Shown: piece after piece, positions 25,735 to 34,319 of the stretch
Layout of the letters: every line of letters begins with the position of its first letter
Position numbering within the stretch: the first letter of the stretch is position 1
Origin: Streptomyces noursei
Lineage (GTDB): Bacteria; Actinomycetota; Actinomycetes; Streptomycetales; Streptomycetaceae
Direction: 5' to 3'
Assembly (NCBI RefSeq): GCF_001646665.1
Contig: NZ_LWBU01000158.1
Location: 1 to 64,000 of the forward strand
DNA: 64,000 bases
The notes under the pieces: generated by a model
The model's database searches: none
What the model saw: the letters and a program-made list of their open reading frames with translations, nothing else
What the model was told of the DNA's origin: nothing
Position numbers and translations under genes: made by a program

Positions 25735-26192
25735 CCGTTGTCGCAGCCCACGCCGTCGTTGTCGCGGTCCAGGTGGCTGGCGTAGCCGGGCTCGCCGCGG
25801 TGGACCGGGGCGGCGCCGGCGGCGCGGGCGGCGGTGCAGTTGGCGTAGTAGACGCTGCCGCTGTCGGCGTCCGTGTCCGCGGCGGCGTCGGACGAGTCGT
25901 CGGCGGCTGCCGGGGCCTGGCGGGTCACGGTGGCGGTGGCCGTGACGGTCCTGGTGGCGGTGACCGTGGGGGCCGGGGCGGCGGACGGGGTCGTGGTGAC
26001 GGTCGCGGTGGCCGTGGTGGTCACGGTGACGGCGGGGGCCGGGGCGGCCTTGGTGGTGGGCTTGGAGGTGTCCTCGGAGCCCAGGGCGCCGCAGCCCGTG
26101 CCGATCATCAAGAGCAGCAGGCCGCCCGCCCAGACGCGCTTCATGCGGTACAGGGGGCGGGCGGCGGACGGCTGCTGGTACGCGTTCCTCAT
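25731..26192 (-). CDS. Excalibur calcium-binding domain lipoprotein
   Basis: 153 aa. A signal peptide with a weak lipobox (LLLLMIGTGC) precedes a long Thr/Val/Ala linker of repeated TVTTTATATV-like units. The C-terminal excalibur domain starts YYANCTAARAAGAAPVHRGEPGY and ends with the Ca-binding loop DRDNDGVGCD. It is an extracellular, membrane-anchored protein, and calcium binding is a family prediction. ATG at 26192 preferred; a GTG at 26198 closer to GGGAG is possible. Its stop codon overlaps the start of vsr, marking the right boundary of the island. Confidence 0.85.
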   Translation of the reverse strand: MRNAYQQPSAARPLYRMKRVWAGGLLLLMIGTGCGALGSEDTSKPTTKAAPAPAVTVTTTATATVTTTPSAAPAPTVTATRTVTATATVTRQAPAAADDSSDAAADTDADSGSVYYANCTAARAAGAAPVHRGEPGYASHLDRDNDGVGCDNG

Positions 26193-26325
26193 GGGCACAC
26201 GTCTCCCTCACACACGGGGACTGGAGCTGTGTGGGGGAACAGGGGGCCAGTCACGGCAGTAGTTGAGAGTGAAAATACTGCACGGGTGTGGTGAAGAGGA
26301 GGGAAACGGTCCAATTCCCGGACGG

Positions 26326-27339
26326 TCAGATCTTCGGCGTCCCGTGGCACTCCCCGTACGCCGTGCCCGAGCCGCACCAGCAGGGGGCGGTGCGGGAGGG
26401 GGGCCAGGGGGTGGCGCGGCCGCGGGCGGCGAGGGTGGTGGCGTACTGGGGGAGCAGTGCCGCGTTGGAGGGGGAGGTCGACTCGGAGGCGGCGAACGCC
26501 TCGTACGAGGGGACCGTGCCCTGGACGATGCCCAGGTTCGGGGTGCCCGCGGAGGCGAGTTCGCGCAGGGAGGCCTCCAGGTCGGTGAGGTGGGCCTCGT
26601 GCGTGGGGTACTCCGCCTCGAGCTCCGGGTAGGCCGCCAGCAGCTCGGTCAGCTCGTCCGCCGGCCACAGCAGGACCGCCACCGGGAAGGGGCGGGACAG
26701 GGCCGTGCGGTAGGAGCCCAGCTCGCTGCGGAGGCGGGTGATCTCCGCCTGGAGTTCGGCCGGGTCGGAGGAGCCCAGGGACCACAGGCGCTTGGGGTCG
26801 TGCAGCTCGTCCAGCGGCACGGAGCCGGTGTGCAGGCGGTCCGCCAGGACGTCCCAGTCGTCGTGGCGCATCCCCAGCAGCCGGCGCACGCGGTGGCGGC
26901 CCATCAGGAGGGACTGCGAGGGGTACGGGACCTCGTCGTCGGGGGAGGGGATCAGGGCCGTGACGGCGGTGGAGAACGCGGCCTCGCTGGACTCCAGCTC
27001 GTCGTGGGCCTCCAGCGTCTCCGCGACGATCTCCCACGCGGCGGCGTCCGACGGGGGCGTCGCGCGGATGCCGTCGATGATGACCCGGGCCTCGGCCTCG
27101 TGCCCGTACTCCCAGAGGTTGGCCGCCTTCAGGGCCTTGGCCAGCTGCGGGTTCTCCGGGGGCGGTGTCGCGGCCAGCAGGTCGTCGTACAGCGTCGTCG
27201 CGCGCGTGCGGGCGCCGGCCAGCTCCAGGTGGGCGGCCGCCCGGAGGAGCAGCGGTTCGCGGTCCTCGGGGTACTGCGCCGCGGTGCGCAGCAGACGCTC
27301 GGCTTCGGTGATGTGATCGGCAGGCGTGTCGGGGCGCAT
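26326..27339 (-). CDS. SEC-C metal-binding motif protein with TPR-like repeats
   Basis: 337 aa. The first two thirds are helical TPR-like repeats (ITEAERLLRTAAQYPEDREPLLLRAAAHLELAG, ATTLYDDLLAATPP...). The last 20 residues carry a SEC-C zinc motif, APCWCGSGTAYGECHG (CxC-x8-CH), as at the end of SecA. Proteins with TPR plus SEC-C may bind zinc and interact with the translation or secretion machinery, but no specific role is known. ATG at 27339; a GTG at 27348 is the alternative. No clear ribosome site. Confidence 0.85.
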   Translation of the reverse strand: MRPDTPADHITEAERLLRTAAQYPEDREPLLLRAAAHLELAGARTRATTLYDDLLAATPPPENPQLAKALKAANLWEYGHEAEARVIIDGIRATPPSDAAAWEIVAETLEAHDELESSEAAFSTAVTALIPSPDDEVPYPSQSLLMGRHRVRRLLGMRHDDWDVLADRLHTGSVPLDELHDPKRLWSLGSSDPAELQAEITRLRSELGSYRTALSRPFPVAVLLWPADELTELLAAYPELEAEYPTHEAHLTDLEASLRELASAGTPNLGIVQGTVPSYEAFAASESTSPSNAALLPQYATTLAARGRATPWPPSRTAPCWCGSGTAYGECHGTPKI

Positions 27340-27722
27340 GGGGGACACCGTACTGCTGTGCGGCGGACCGGTGGGATCACCCGCGGAGACCTGTCGTCCC
27401 GCCGGGCGCGAGCGGATGCCGGCGGACGGTACGGCGACGGGTGCGCCGGTGGTGCCGCCGCCTCACGGGCCGGTAGAGGGCCGGTGCGTGGGCGGCGGCC
27501 GGCGCGGTACGGAGGCGGCGGCGGGCGTCCGCGCGGGGCGGCCGCCCGGGCGCTCCGGGACCTTCTCCGGTCCGGCCGCCGGGGCATGGGCGTTCACGTA
27601 CGTGGCCGGGATCGGCACCCCGTCGCCTCGCGCCGCCGAGTACAGTGGGCGCGACGGGCCGTCGCGCGGGGCAACCTCCGGGCGGTGCGCCGCGTCAACA
27701 GGGGAGAGGAAGGGGGGCGATC
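27340..27722. other. Divergent intergenic region, no gene seen
   Basis: 380 bp between the SEC-C gene and the DUF6412 gene. Composition is high-GC and I see no coding frame with family similarity. Presumably it holds both promoters. AGGAAGGGGGGCG just before 27723 is the ribosome site of the right-hand gene. Confidence 0.5.
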
Positions 27723-28031
27723 ATGAGCGGTCTCGTCGCGCGGCTGGTGCCGTGCGGTCTGCTCGGCTTCCTGGTGTTCCTCTTCTCCGAGGGCGTGTAC
27801 GCCGAGGGCGGCGCCCTCTCTGCGGCGGTGGCGCTCGCCGCCGTCGGCTCCGAACTGGTCGCCTGTGCGGTCGTCGCCGCACGTCTCGTGCCCGCCGTAC
27901 CACCGACACGCGTGCGCACGGCCATCCGCGACCGCGAGCAGCGCACCGCCTTCCTGCCCCAGCGCGACCCCGACGCCTCCGGGCGCCGGCGGCCCCGGGC
28001 GCCCGGCCGTCTCCTCCCGACGGCCGCGTAG
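27723..28031 (+). CDS. DUF6412-like small membrane protein next to yidC
   Basis: 102 aa, ATG at 27723 with a strong AAGGGGGG site. Two transmembrane helices (about residues 5-25 and 32-55) with a short loop SEGVYAEGG, then a basic, Pro/Arg-rich cytoplasmic tail. It is the small protein usually found immediately before a YidC-like gene in Streptomyces; DUF6412 is my recollection of its family. It is probably co-transcribed with the insertase 90 bp downstream and may act with it. Confidence 0.75.
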   Translation: MSGLVARLVPCGLLGFLVFLFSEGVYAEGGALSAAVALAAVGSELVACAVVAARLVPAVPPTRVRTAIRDREQRTAFLPQRDPDASGRRRPRAPGRLLPTAA

Positions 28032-28121
28032 GGCTCCTCCTTCCGGGCTTCGCCCCACGCGGTTCCGTCATGCCGAGATCCACTTCTCCGGTACGACGAG
28101 ACCCTCGGAGGGCTCCCACCC

Positions 28122-28814
28122 ATGTCCGTCTTCGCCTCGCTGGTCGAGCAGCTCGCCGGCCTGCTCCAGCCCCTGTTCCACGGCTCCGCCACCGCCGCCG
28201 CCATCGTCGTGTTCACCCTGGCCGTGCGGCTCGCCGTGCACCCGCTGTCCCGGGCCGCCGCACGCGGCCAGAAGGCGCGCACCCGCCTCGCGCCCCAGGT
28301 GGCCGAGCTGCGCAGGAAGCACGCCAAGGACCCCGAGCGACTCCAGCGGGCCGTGCTGGAGCTGCACGCCCGGGAGAAGGTGTCGCCGCTCGCCGGCTGC
28401 CTGCCGAGCCTGCTCCAGGCGCCCGCCTTCCTCCTGATGTACCACCTGTTCTCCAGCGGCGGCATGACCGGGCACACCCTGCTCGCCGCGCCCCTCGGCG
28501 GGCGCTGGACGGACGCCCTCGGGCACGGCGGCCTCCTCGGGGACGCCGGGCTGGTGTACCTGGCGCTGTTCGTGATCGTCACCGCCGTCGCCACGTACAC
28601 CTACCGGCGTACCAAGGGGCAGATGACGGAACTCGGCGAGGGCATGGCGGGGGGCCTGGGCGCCGGGGTGGGCAAGGTGATGCCGCTGCTGTCCTTCGCC
28701 ACGCTCATCACCGTCGCCGTGGTGCCGCTCGCCGCCGCGCTCTACGTCGTCACCAGCACCGTGTGGACCGCCGCCGAGCGCGCCTACCTGTACCGCGAGC
28801 CGTCCACGGTGTGA
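28122..28814 (+). CDS. YidC/Oxa1-type membrane protein insertase
   Basis: 230 aa, shorter than housekeeping YidC, so a second, accessory insertase. After an N-terminal amphipathic helix the Oxa1 core is seen: FTLAVRLAVHPLSRAAARGQKARTRLAPQVAELRRKH (with the conserved cytoplasmic basic loop), PLAGCLPSLLQAPAFLLMYHLF and a C-terminal transmembrane pair. It inserts or folds membrane proteins in the cytoplasmic membrane. The start ATG at 28122 has GGAGGG upstream. Confidence 0.9.
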   Translation: MSVFASLVEQLAGLLQPLFHGSATAAAIVVFTLAVRLAVHPLSRAAARGQKARTRLAPQVAELRRKHAKDPERLQRAVLELHAREKVSPLAGCLPSLLQAPAFLLMYHLFSSGGMTGHTLLAAPLGGRWTDALGHGGLLGDAGLVYLALFVIVTAVATYTYRRTKGQMTELGEGMAGGLGAGVGKVMPLLSFATLITVAVVPLAAALYVVTSTVWTAAERAYLYREPSTV

Positions 28815-28915
28815 ACGGGGTCTTGCGGGGTGAACCGAGTTCTTGGAGGATCGACCAATCCTCCGATGGCCGCACCCCATCGGCCGGGGCCTACCTCGAC
28901 CACAGGGAGAAGACC

Positions 28916-29773
28916 ATGAAGCTGCTGCGCGTCGGTACGGCGGGGGCGGAGCGCCCCGCGCTGCTCGACCGGGACGGGGTCCTGCGGGACCTGTCCGCGA
29001 TCGTGCCCGACATCGACGGAGCCCTGCTCTCCGACGCGTCCGCGCTCGACCGGATCCGGGCCGCGGCCGGCGCGGGCGTGCTGCCCGCGCTGGACCCGGC
29101 CGGGCTGCGGATCGGGCCGCCGGTCGCCCGCATCGGCAAGGTCGTGTGCATCGGGCTGAACTACCACGACCACGCCGCCGAGACGGGCCAGGCGACCCCC
29201 GCCGAGCCGGTCGTCTTCCTCAAGGCGGCCGACACCGTCGTCGGCCCGGACGACACGGTGCTCGTGCCGCGCGGCAGCCGCAAGACCGACTGGGAGGTCG
29301 AGCTGGCGGTGGTCATCGGGCGTACCGCCCGCTATGTGGAGTCGGCGGAGGCCGCGCTCGGGCACGTCGCCGGGTACGCGGTCGCCCACGACGTCTCCGA
29401 GCGCGAGTTCCAGATCGAGCGCGGCGGCACCTGGGACAAGGGCAAGAACTGCGAGACGTTCAACCCGCTCGGACCCTGGCTGGTGACGGCCGACGAGGTG
29501 CCGGACCCGCAGGCGCTGGGCCTGCGGCTGTGGGTGAACGGCGAGCTGAAGCAGGACGGCTCCACGGCCGACCAGATCTTCCCGGTGGGGGAGGTCGTGC
29601 GGTACGTCAGCCGGTTCATGACGCTGTACCCGGGCGACGTCATCAACACCGGTACGCCGGCGGGCGTCGCCATGGGACAGCCGGAGCCGAAGCCGTACCT
29701 GCGCGCCGGGGACGTCGTCGAGCTGGAGGTCGAGGGGCTCGGGCGGCAGCGGCAGCAGCTGAAGGACGCCTGA
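28916..29773 (+). CDS. Fumarylacetoacetate hydrolase family protein
   Basis: 285 aa. FAH fold landmarks: IGKVVCIGLNYHDHAAETG, PVVFLKAADTVVGPDD, the metal-binding DWEVELAVVIG segment, GYAVAHDVSEREFQ, the KGKNCETFNPLGPW loop, and DVINTGTPAGVAMG. The subgroup cleaves C-C bonds in acylpyruvates, ureidoglycolate-type or homocatechol intermediates; the exact substrate is unclear. ATG at 28916, GGGAGA upstream. The gene stands alone between yidC and an AraC regulator. Confidence 0.92.
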   Translation: MKLLRVGTAGAERPALLDRDGVLRDLSAIVPDIDGALLSDASALDRIRAAAGAGVLPALDPAGLRIGPPVARIGKVVCIGLNYHDHAAETGQATPAEPVVFLKAADTVVGPDDTVLVPRGSRKTDWEVELAVVIGRTARYVESAEAALGHVAGYAVAHDVSEREFQIERGGTWDKGKNCETFNPLGPWLVTADEVPDPQALGLRLWVNGELKQDGSTADQIFPVGEVVRYVSRFMTLYPGDVINTGTPAGVAMGQPEPKPYLRAGDVVELEVEGLGRQRQQLKDA

Positions 29774-29879
29774 CGGGACACGGACGCGGACGCTGCCGCG
29801 GAAGCGGAAGCGGAGGCGGTACGGAGAGGCGGACGCGGAGGCGGAGGCGGTACGGGGTGGGCGGCCGGGCCGCCGGCCG

Positions 29880-30704
29880 TCACCTGCCGCCGGCCGCAGC
29901 CGTACGGGCGTAGCGGCCCGGAGCGACGCCCACGAGCCGTTTGAAGTGCCGCGTCAGATGCGACTGGTCGTAGAAGCCGGCCGCGGCGGCCACCGCGCCA
30001 GGTGGCTGCCCGTCCAGCAGGAGCCGCCGGGCGCGGTCGACCCGGCGGGCGGTCAGGTACTGGTGCGGGGCGATGCCGAAGGCGGCGCTGAACGCCCGCA
30101 CCAGGTGCGCCGGGTGGGCGTGCACCAGCCGCGCCGCCTCGTCCAGCGACAGCCCCTGGAGCAGCCGCTCGTCGAGGAGGTCCCGCAGGCCGTGGGCCAC
30201 CCCGTGGCCGGCCGCCCGGGGGCCGGCCGTCCCGGGGGCGGCGGCGAGCCGGGGCCGCAGGTGGGCCCGGAGCCGCTCGCCGATCAGGGCGAGGCGGCTC
30301 TGCGCCTCCAGCTCGTCGCCCCGGTGCGCCAGGGCCGTGTGCAGCTGCCCGACCCGCCGCCGCAGCACCGGGTCGCACAGGTCGGGGGCGTCCACCGCCG
30401 GGCCGATGAAGCTCTCGTCCAGCTGGGTCAGGTCGAGGTAGAGGACCCGCTTGCGGAAGCCCTGCTCGGTCGCGGGCGAGCCGTTGTGCGGCACGTGCGG
30501 CGGGAGCAGGGAGACCGTGTCGCGCGGGGTGCCGTGCTCGTGGCGGTTCAGGTCGTAGCGGACCGCGCCGGAGTCGACGATCAGCAGGGTCCACGCGTCG
30601 TGGACGTGCATCGGGTAGCGGTGCTCGGTGAAGTGGGCGTGGAAGACCTCCACGACACCCGCGACCGGCGGGCGCCACGCGGACACCCGCTGCCTGGCCA
30701 CCAT
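29880..30704 (-). CDS. AraC family transcriptional regulator
   Basis: 274 aa. An N-terminal cupin sensor domain (VEVFHAHFTEHRYPMHVHDAWTLLIVDSGAVRYDL) and two C-terminal helix-turn-helix units (LSLDEAARLVHAHPAHLVRAFSAAFGIAPHQYL and QPPGAVAAAAGFYDQSHLTRHFKRLVGVAPGRY) give a typical AraC/XylS layout. Divergent by 49 bp from the DUF2000 gene at 30754, which is its probable target. ATG at 30704. Confidence 0.92.
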   Translation of the reverse strand: MVARQRVSAWRPPVAGVVEVFHAHFTEHRYPMHVHDAWTLLIVDSGAVRYDLNRHEHGTPRDTVSLLPPHVPHNGSPATEQGFRKRVLYLDLTQLDESFIGPAVDAPDLCDPVLRRRVGQLHTALAHRGDELEAQSRLALIGERLRAHLRPRLAAAPGTAGPRAAGHGVAHGLRDLLDERLLQGLSLDEAARLVHAHPAHLVRAFSAAFGIAPHQYLTARRVDRARRLLLDGQPPGAVAAAAGFYDQSHLTRHFKRLVGVAPGRYARTAAAGGR

Positions 30705-30753
30705 GCAAAGAACGTACAAGACCCGTCGGCACGGCCGGCGGCAGCATCGGGGC

Positions 30754-31263
30754 ATGACCACGACGCCCATCACGAGCCCGGCGCGCACCGCGCCCACCGC
30801 CCCCACCGCCGCCCCCACCGCGCTCCCCGCGGCGGCGGCCGGCGGCCCGCCCGTACGCTTCGACACCAAGATCGCGGTCCTGCTGCGGGAGGACCTGGAG
30901 CTCTGGCAGCGGCTGAACGTCACCGCGTTCCTGGTCAGCGGCCTGGGAACGGACGTGCCCGAGGTCGTCGGCGAACCGTACGCGGACGCCGACGGCACCC
31001 CCTACCTGCCGATGTTCCGTCAGCCGGTGCTGGTCTTCGAGGCGTCGAAGGAGACGCTGACCGCCGCGCACGGCCGCGCCCTGTCCCGTGCGCTTCCCCG
31101 GTCGGTGTTCACCTCGGACCTCTTCGCCACCGGCAACGACCGCGACAACCGGGCGGCGGTACGGGCCGTCCCGAAGGACCTGCTGGACCTGGTGGGGCTC
31201 GCCGTGTACGGGCCGCGCAACGCGGTCGACAAGGTGGTCAAGGGCGCCCGGATGCACCCCTGA
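30754..31263 (+). CDS. DUF2000 family protein
   Basis: 169 aa. After an Ala/Thr/Pro-rich N-terminal extension of about 30 residues, the DUF2000 core appears: FDTKIAVLLREDLELWQRLNVTAFLVSGLG, YLPMFRQPVLVFEASKETLTAAHGRAL, DLLDLVGLAVYGPRNAVDKVVKG. The family adopts a peptidyl-tRNA hydrolase-like fold, with no proven function. It is probably regulated by the divergent AraC protein. It converges on the heme-degrading-domain gene through a GGCGGGCC/GGCCCGCC hairpin (31301-31336). Confidence 0.85.
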   Translation: MTTTPITSPARTAPTAPTAAPTALPAAAAGGPPVRFDTKIAVLLREDLELWQRLNVTAFLVSGLGTDVPEVVGEPYADADGTPYLPMFRQPVLVFEASKETLTAAHGRALSRALPRSVFTSDLFATGNDRDNRAAVRAVPKDLLDLVGLAVYGPRNAVDKVVKGARMHP

Positions 31264-31339
31264 GCACCATGGGCCCACCGGCCGGGGCCGGCGGGGAAAT
31301 GGCGGGCCACCCCCCGGGGGAAAGGGGCGGCCCGCCGGC

Positions 31340-31897
31340 TCATCGGGCGGTGAGGCGCTCCAGGGCCTCCACCACCAGTGCGTGGTCCTCCAGCTGCGGC
31401 AGGCCCGACACGGTGACCGTGCCGATGACGCCCGCGCCGGTGACCGTGATCGGGAACGAACCGCCGTGCGCCGCGTAGCGGTCCGGGTCCAGGCGGGAGT
31501 CGGTGTCGAAGGACTTGCCCTTCGCGCGGAACCGGGTGCCGACCAGGAGGGAGCTCTCGGCGTACCGCTCGACGACCCGGCGCTTGCGGTCGATCCAGGC
31601 GTCGTTGTCCGCGCTCGAACCGGGCAGGGCGGCGTGGAAGAGCTGCTGGCCGCCGCGCCGGACGTCGACGGCCACCGGCGCGGAGCGCTCCCGGGCCAGT
31701 TCGACGAGGAGGGTGCCCAGCGTCCAGGCGTCGTCGTACGTGAAGCGGGGGAGCGTGAGGCGGGCCTGCTGCTCCTCCAGCTCGGCGACGCTCGGGGCGG
31801 TGCGGTCGTTGCCGTCCGTGCGGTCCGTCTGGTCCGTGCGGTCTGCGGGGGCGGTGCGGTCCATGGGGCTCATGGGGGTCCCGGGCTCCGTGCTCAC
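31340..31897 (-). CDS. Heme-degrading domain (HbpS/UPF0303-like) protein
   Basis: 185 aa. An N-terminal low-complexity segment (MDRTAPADRTDQTDRTDGNDRTAP) precedes a HbpS-like/UPF0303 domain: LTLPRFTYDDAWTLGTLLVELARERSAPVAVDVRRGGQQLFHAAL, then RFRAKGKSFDTD and the conserved AAHGGSFPITVTGAGVIGTVTVSGLPQLEDHALVVEAL. Members bind heme or corrinoid-like ligands, or modify small molecules. The GTG start at 31897 overlaps the oxidoreductase stop (GTGA), so the two form one operon, probably under the ROK regulator. Confidence 0.88.
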   Translation of the reverse strand: MSTEPGTPMSPMDRTAPADRTDQTDRTDGNDRTAPSVAELEEQQARLTLPRFTYDDAWTLGTLLVELARERSAPVAVDVRRGGQQLFHAALPGSSADNDAWIDRKRRVVERYAESSLLVGTRFRAKGKSFDTDSRLDPDRYAAHGGSFPITVTGAGVIGTVTVSGLPQLEDHALVVEALERLTAR

Positions 31898-32958
31898 AGG
31901 GTCACCGCCACACCGTCGCGGGCCGAGCGGCGGGCCGCCTCCAGGACGTCCAGGGCCGCCGCCGCCTCCCGGGCGGTGACCGGCGGGGGCGTGCCGTCGC
32001 GCAGGGCGGCGGCCACGGCGGCGTAGTAGGCGGGGTAGTCGCCCGGGAGGGACGGGACCGGGGTGCCGCCGCCCGTCAGCGGGGACTCCCCGGCGCCGAG
32101 CGCGCCCCACAGGGTGTCCGGCTCGGCGCCCCAGCCGGGGCCGGGGCGCGCGCCCTCGCGGAGCGCCGCCTCCTGCGGGTCGAGGCCGTACTTGACGTAC
32201 CCGGCCCGCGAGCCGAGCACCCGGAAGCGGGGGCCGAGCTGGGCGGCGGTGGCGCTGACGTACAGGTGGGAGCGGACGCCCCCGGCGTGGGTGATCGCGA
32301 TGAACGTGTCGTCGTCGGCCTCGGCGCCCTCGCGGCGCACGTCCGCCTCGGCGTACACCCGCGTGGCGGGGCCGAACAGCACGAGCGCCTGGTCGACGAC
32401 GTGGCTGCCCAGGTCGTACAGCAGCCCGCCGAACTCCTCCGGGTCGCCGGACTCGCGCCAGCCGCCCTTGAGCTGCGGCCGCCACCGCTCGAAGCGGGAC
32501 TCGAAGCGCTGTACGTCACCGAGCTCACCGCGCTCGAGCAGTGCGCGCAGGGTCAGGAAGTCGTTGTCCCAGCGGCGGTTCTGGAAGACGGAGAGGAGCA
32601 GGCCGCGCGCCTCGGCGAGGTCGGCGAGGCCGCGCGCCTCGGCCGCCGTGCCGGCGACCGGCTTGTCCACCACGACCGGGAGGCCGGCCTCGAGGGCGGC
32701 GGTCGCGAGCGGTACGTGCGTCTTGTTCGGGGACGCGATGACGATCAGGTCCAGCTCGCCGGCCCGGGCCCACAGCTCGTCGGGGGAGGCGGCGAACCGG
32801 ACGCCGGGGAAGGCCGTACGGGCCTGCTGCCGCCGCTCCGGGGCCGACGTGACGACCGTGTCGAGGACGAGGTCCTCGGTCGCGGCGATCAGCGGGGCGT
32901 GGAAGACGGAGCCCGCCAGGCCGTAGCCGACGAGTCCGACGCGCAGCGGTCCAGTCAT
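31894..32958 (-). CDS. Gfo/Idh/MocA family NAD(P)-dependent oxidoreductase
   Basis: 354 aa. Rossmann start VGLVGYGLAGSVFHAPLI, then the substrate-binding motif DKPVAGT (Lys as in the EKP motif of the family) and GGLLYDLGSHVVDQAL containing the catalytic-region His. It oxidises or reduces a sugar, inositol or related polyol; the GLAGSVFHAPLI start is most like the IolW/scyllo-inositol branch. ATG at 32958. It is the first gene of a two-gene operon with the HbpS-like gene and diverges from a ROK regulator, with a palindrome between. Confidence 0.9.
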   Translation of the reverse strand: MTGPLRVGLVGYGLAGSVFHAPLIAATEDLVLDTVVTSAPERRQQARTAFPGVRFAASPDELWARAGELDLIVIASPNKTHVPLATAALEAGLPVVVDKPVAGTAAEARGLADLAEARGLLLSVFQNRRWDNDFLTLRALLERGELGDVQRFESRFERWRPQLKGGWRESGDPEEFGGLLYDLGSHVVDQALVLFGPATRVYAEADVRREGAEADDDTFIAITHAGGVRSHLYVSATAAQLGPRFRVLGSRAGYVKYGLDPQEAALREGARPGPGWGAEPDTLWGALGAGESPLTGGGTPVPSLPGDYPAYYAAVAAALRDGTPPPVTAREAAAALDVLEAARRSARDGVAVTL

Positions 32959-32971
32959 GCCCGCCACTTAA

Positions 32972-32984
32972 GCAACGCTGTTGC
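32972..32984. promoter_or_regulatory. Candidate ROK operator, GCAAC-GCT-GTTGC
   Basis: Perfect 5-bp inverted repeat with a 3-base spacer, centred in the 56-bp gap between the divergent oxidoreductase and ROK regulator genes. Flanking TTAA and CCAAAG make the area AT-richer. Position and symmetry suit an operator used by the adjacent ROK protein. Confidence 0.5.
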
Positions 32985-33014
32985 CAAAGTGCAAGCGGGC
33001 GCGACAATGGGACG

Positions 33015-34082
33015 GTGAACAGCGACACGGGTGTGAACCTGCCGGCCCTCCGCAACCACAACGCCGCACTCGTGCTCGACCTGCTGCGCACGGCCGGCGA
33101 GGAGGGCGCGAGCCGGCTGGAACTGGCGGACCGGACCGGGCTCACCCCGCAGGCGGTCAGCAAGATCACCGCCCGGCTGCGGGAGGAGGGGCTCGTGGCC
33201 GAGGCGGGGTACCGCGCCTCCACGGGCGGCAAGCCGCGCACCGTCCTGCGGCTCGTCCCCGGCGCCGCCCACGCCGTGGGCCTGCACCTGGACCGGGACG
33301 AGCTGACCGCGGTCCTGGTCGACCTGTCGGGCGTGATCGTGGCGGCGAACGTCGTCCCGCTGGACCTGGGGGCCGGGGCCGAGGTGGTCATGGAGGTGGC
33401 GGCCGGCGAGGTCGCCGCGCTCACCTCGCGGCCGCTGCTCGGGGTCGGCGTCGCCATGCCGGGCCCGCTCGACCACGCGGCGGGCGTCCCGCACCGGGTG
33501 ACCGGCTTCCCCGAATGGGACGGCTTCCCGCTGCGCGACGCGCTCGCCCGGCGGCTGGGGCTGCCCGTGGTGCTCGACAAGGACACGAACGCGGCGGCCC
33601 TGAGCATCGCGCTGAGCGGGGCGGGCGGCGACTCGTTCGGTTACCTCCACCTCGGTACGGGACTGGGCGCGGGGCTCGTCCTCGGCGGCGCCGTGTACCG
33701 GGGCGCGCGCACGGGGGCGGGGGAGTTCGGCCACCAGACCGTCCAGCTGGACGGCCCCGCGTGCGGGTGCGGCGGGCGCGGCTGCCTGGAGGCGCTGTGC
33801 CTGGCGGCCGTCGCGCGGGGCGACCTCGACGAGGCGGCCAGGGTGCTGGGCGCCGGGGCCGCGAACCTGGTCAAACTGCTCGACATCGACCGCGTGCTGC
33901 TCGGCGGCCGGGTGGTGGCGGGCGCGGCGGAGCCGTTCGTACGGGGCGTCCGCGCGGTCCTGGCGGAGCGGGCCGAGCGCGCGGGCGAGGCCCCCGTGCC
34001 GGTCGCCCTCGCGGACGGCTCGCCCGACCCGGTGGCGGAGGGCGCCGCGCAGCTGGTCCTGGCCCCGGTCTTCGGCCGCTGA
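33015..34082 (+). CDS. ROK family transcriptional regulator
   Basis: 355 aa, GTG start. Winged helix-turn-helix at residues about 10-70 (ALVLDLLRTAGEEGASRLELADRTGLTPQAVSKITARL), followed by the ROK sugar-kinase-like domain. That domain has DKDTNAAALS, the GTGLGAGLVLGG loop and the ROK zinc motif CGCGGRGCLEALC. It probably represses the divergent oxidoreductase operon and responds to a sugar-type ligand. Confidence 0.93.
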   Translation: MNSDTGVNLPALRNHNAALVLDLLRTAGEEGASRLELADRTGLTPQAVSKITARLREEGLVAEAGYRASTGGKPRTVLRLVPGAAHAVGLHLDRDELTAVLVDLSGVIVAANVVPLDLGAGAEVVMEVAAGEVAALTSRPLLGVGVAMPGPLDHAAGVPHRVTGFPEWDGFPLRDALARRLGLPVVLDKDTNAAALSIALSGAGGDSFGYLHLGTGLGAGLVLGGAVYRGARTGAGEFGHQTVQLDGPACGCGGRGCLEALCLAAVARGDLDEAARVLGAGAANLVKLLDIDRVLLGGRVVAGAAEPFVRGVRAVLAERAERAGEAPVPVALADGSPDPVAEGAAQLVLAPVFGR

Positions 34083-34319
34083 CCTGCCGCCGGCCCCCCG
34101 CTGACCGGGCGGGGGCGGGGCGCGAACGACACGCGGGCGGGTCACGCGGCCGGGCCGCCCGTGGCCGACCGCCCGTCGTCACCACCCGAGCCCGCGTTGC
34201 GCCGATCGGGCGCTTCCGGGCGGCCGTACGGCGGGTGGTGGCCGGCTGCGCGGTGCGGCGGGACGACCGCGTGGGAGGTTCTCGGGGCACGACTGTCCAC
34301 CGGCCGCCAGAGGTTCCCC

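Noticed and set aside
34085..34319. Possible extension of the LPRTG protein to the GTG/ATG near 34161
   Set aside because: The signal peptide and ribosome site place the start at 34320; the upstream part lacks coding character.
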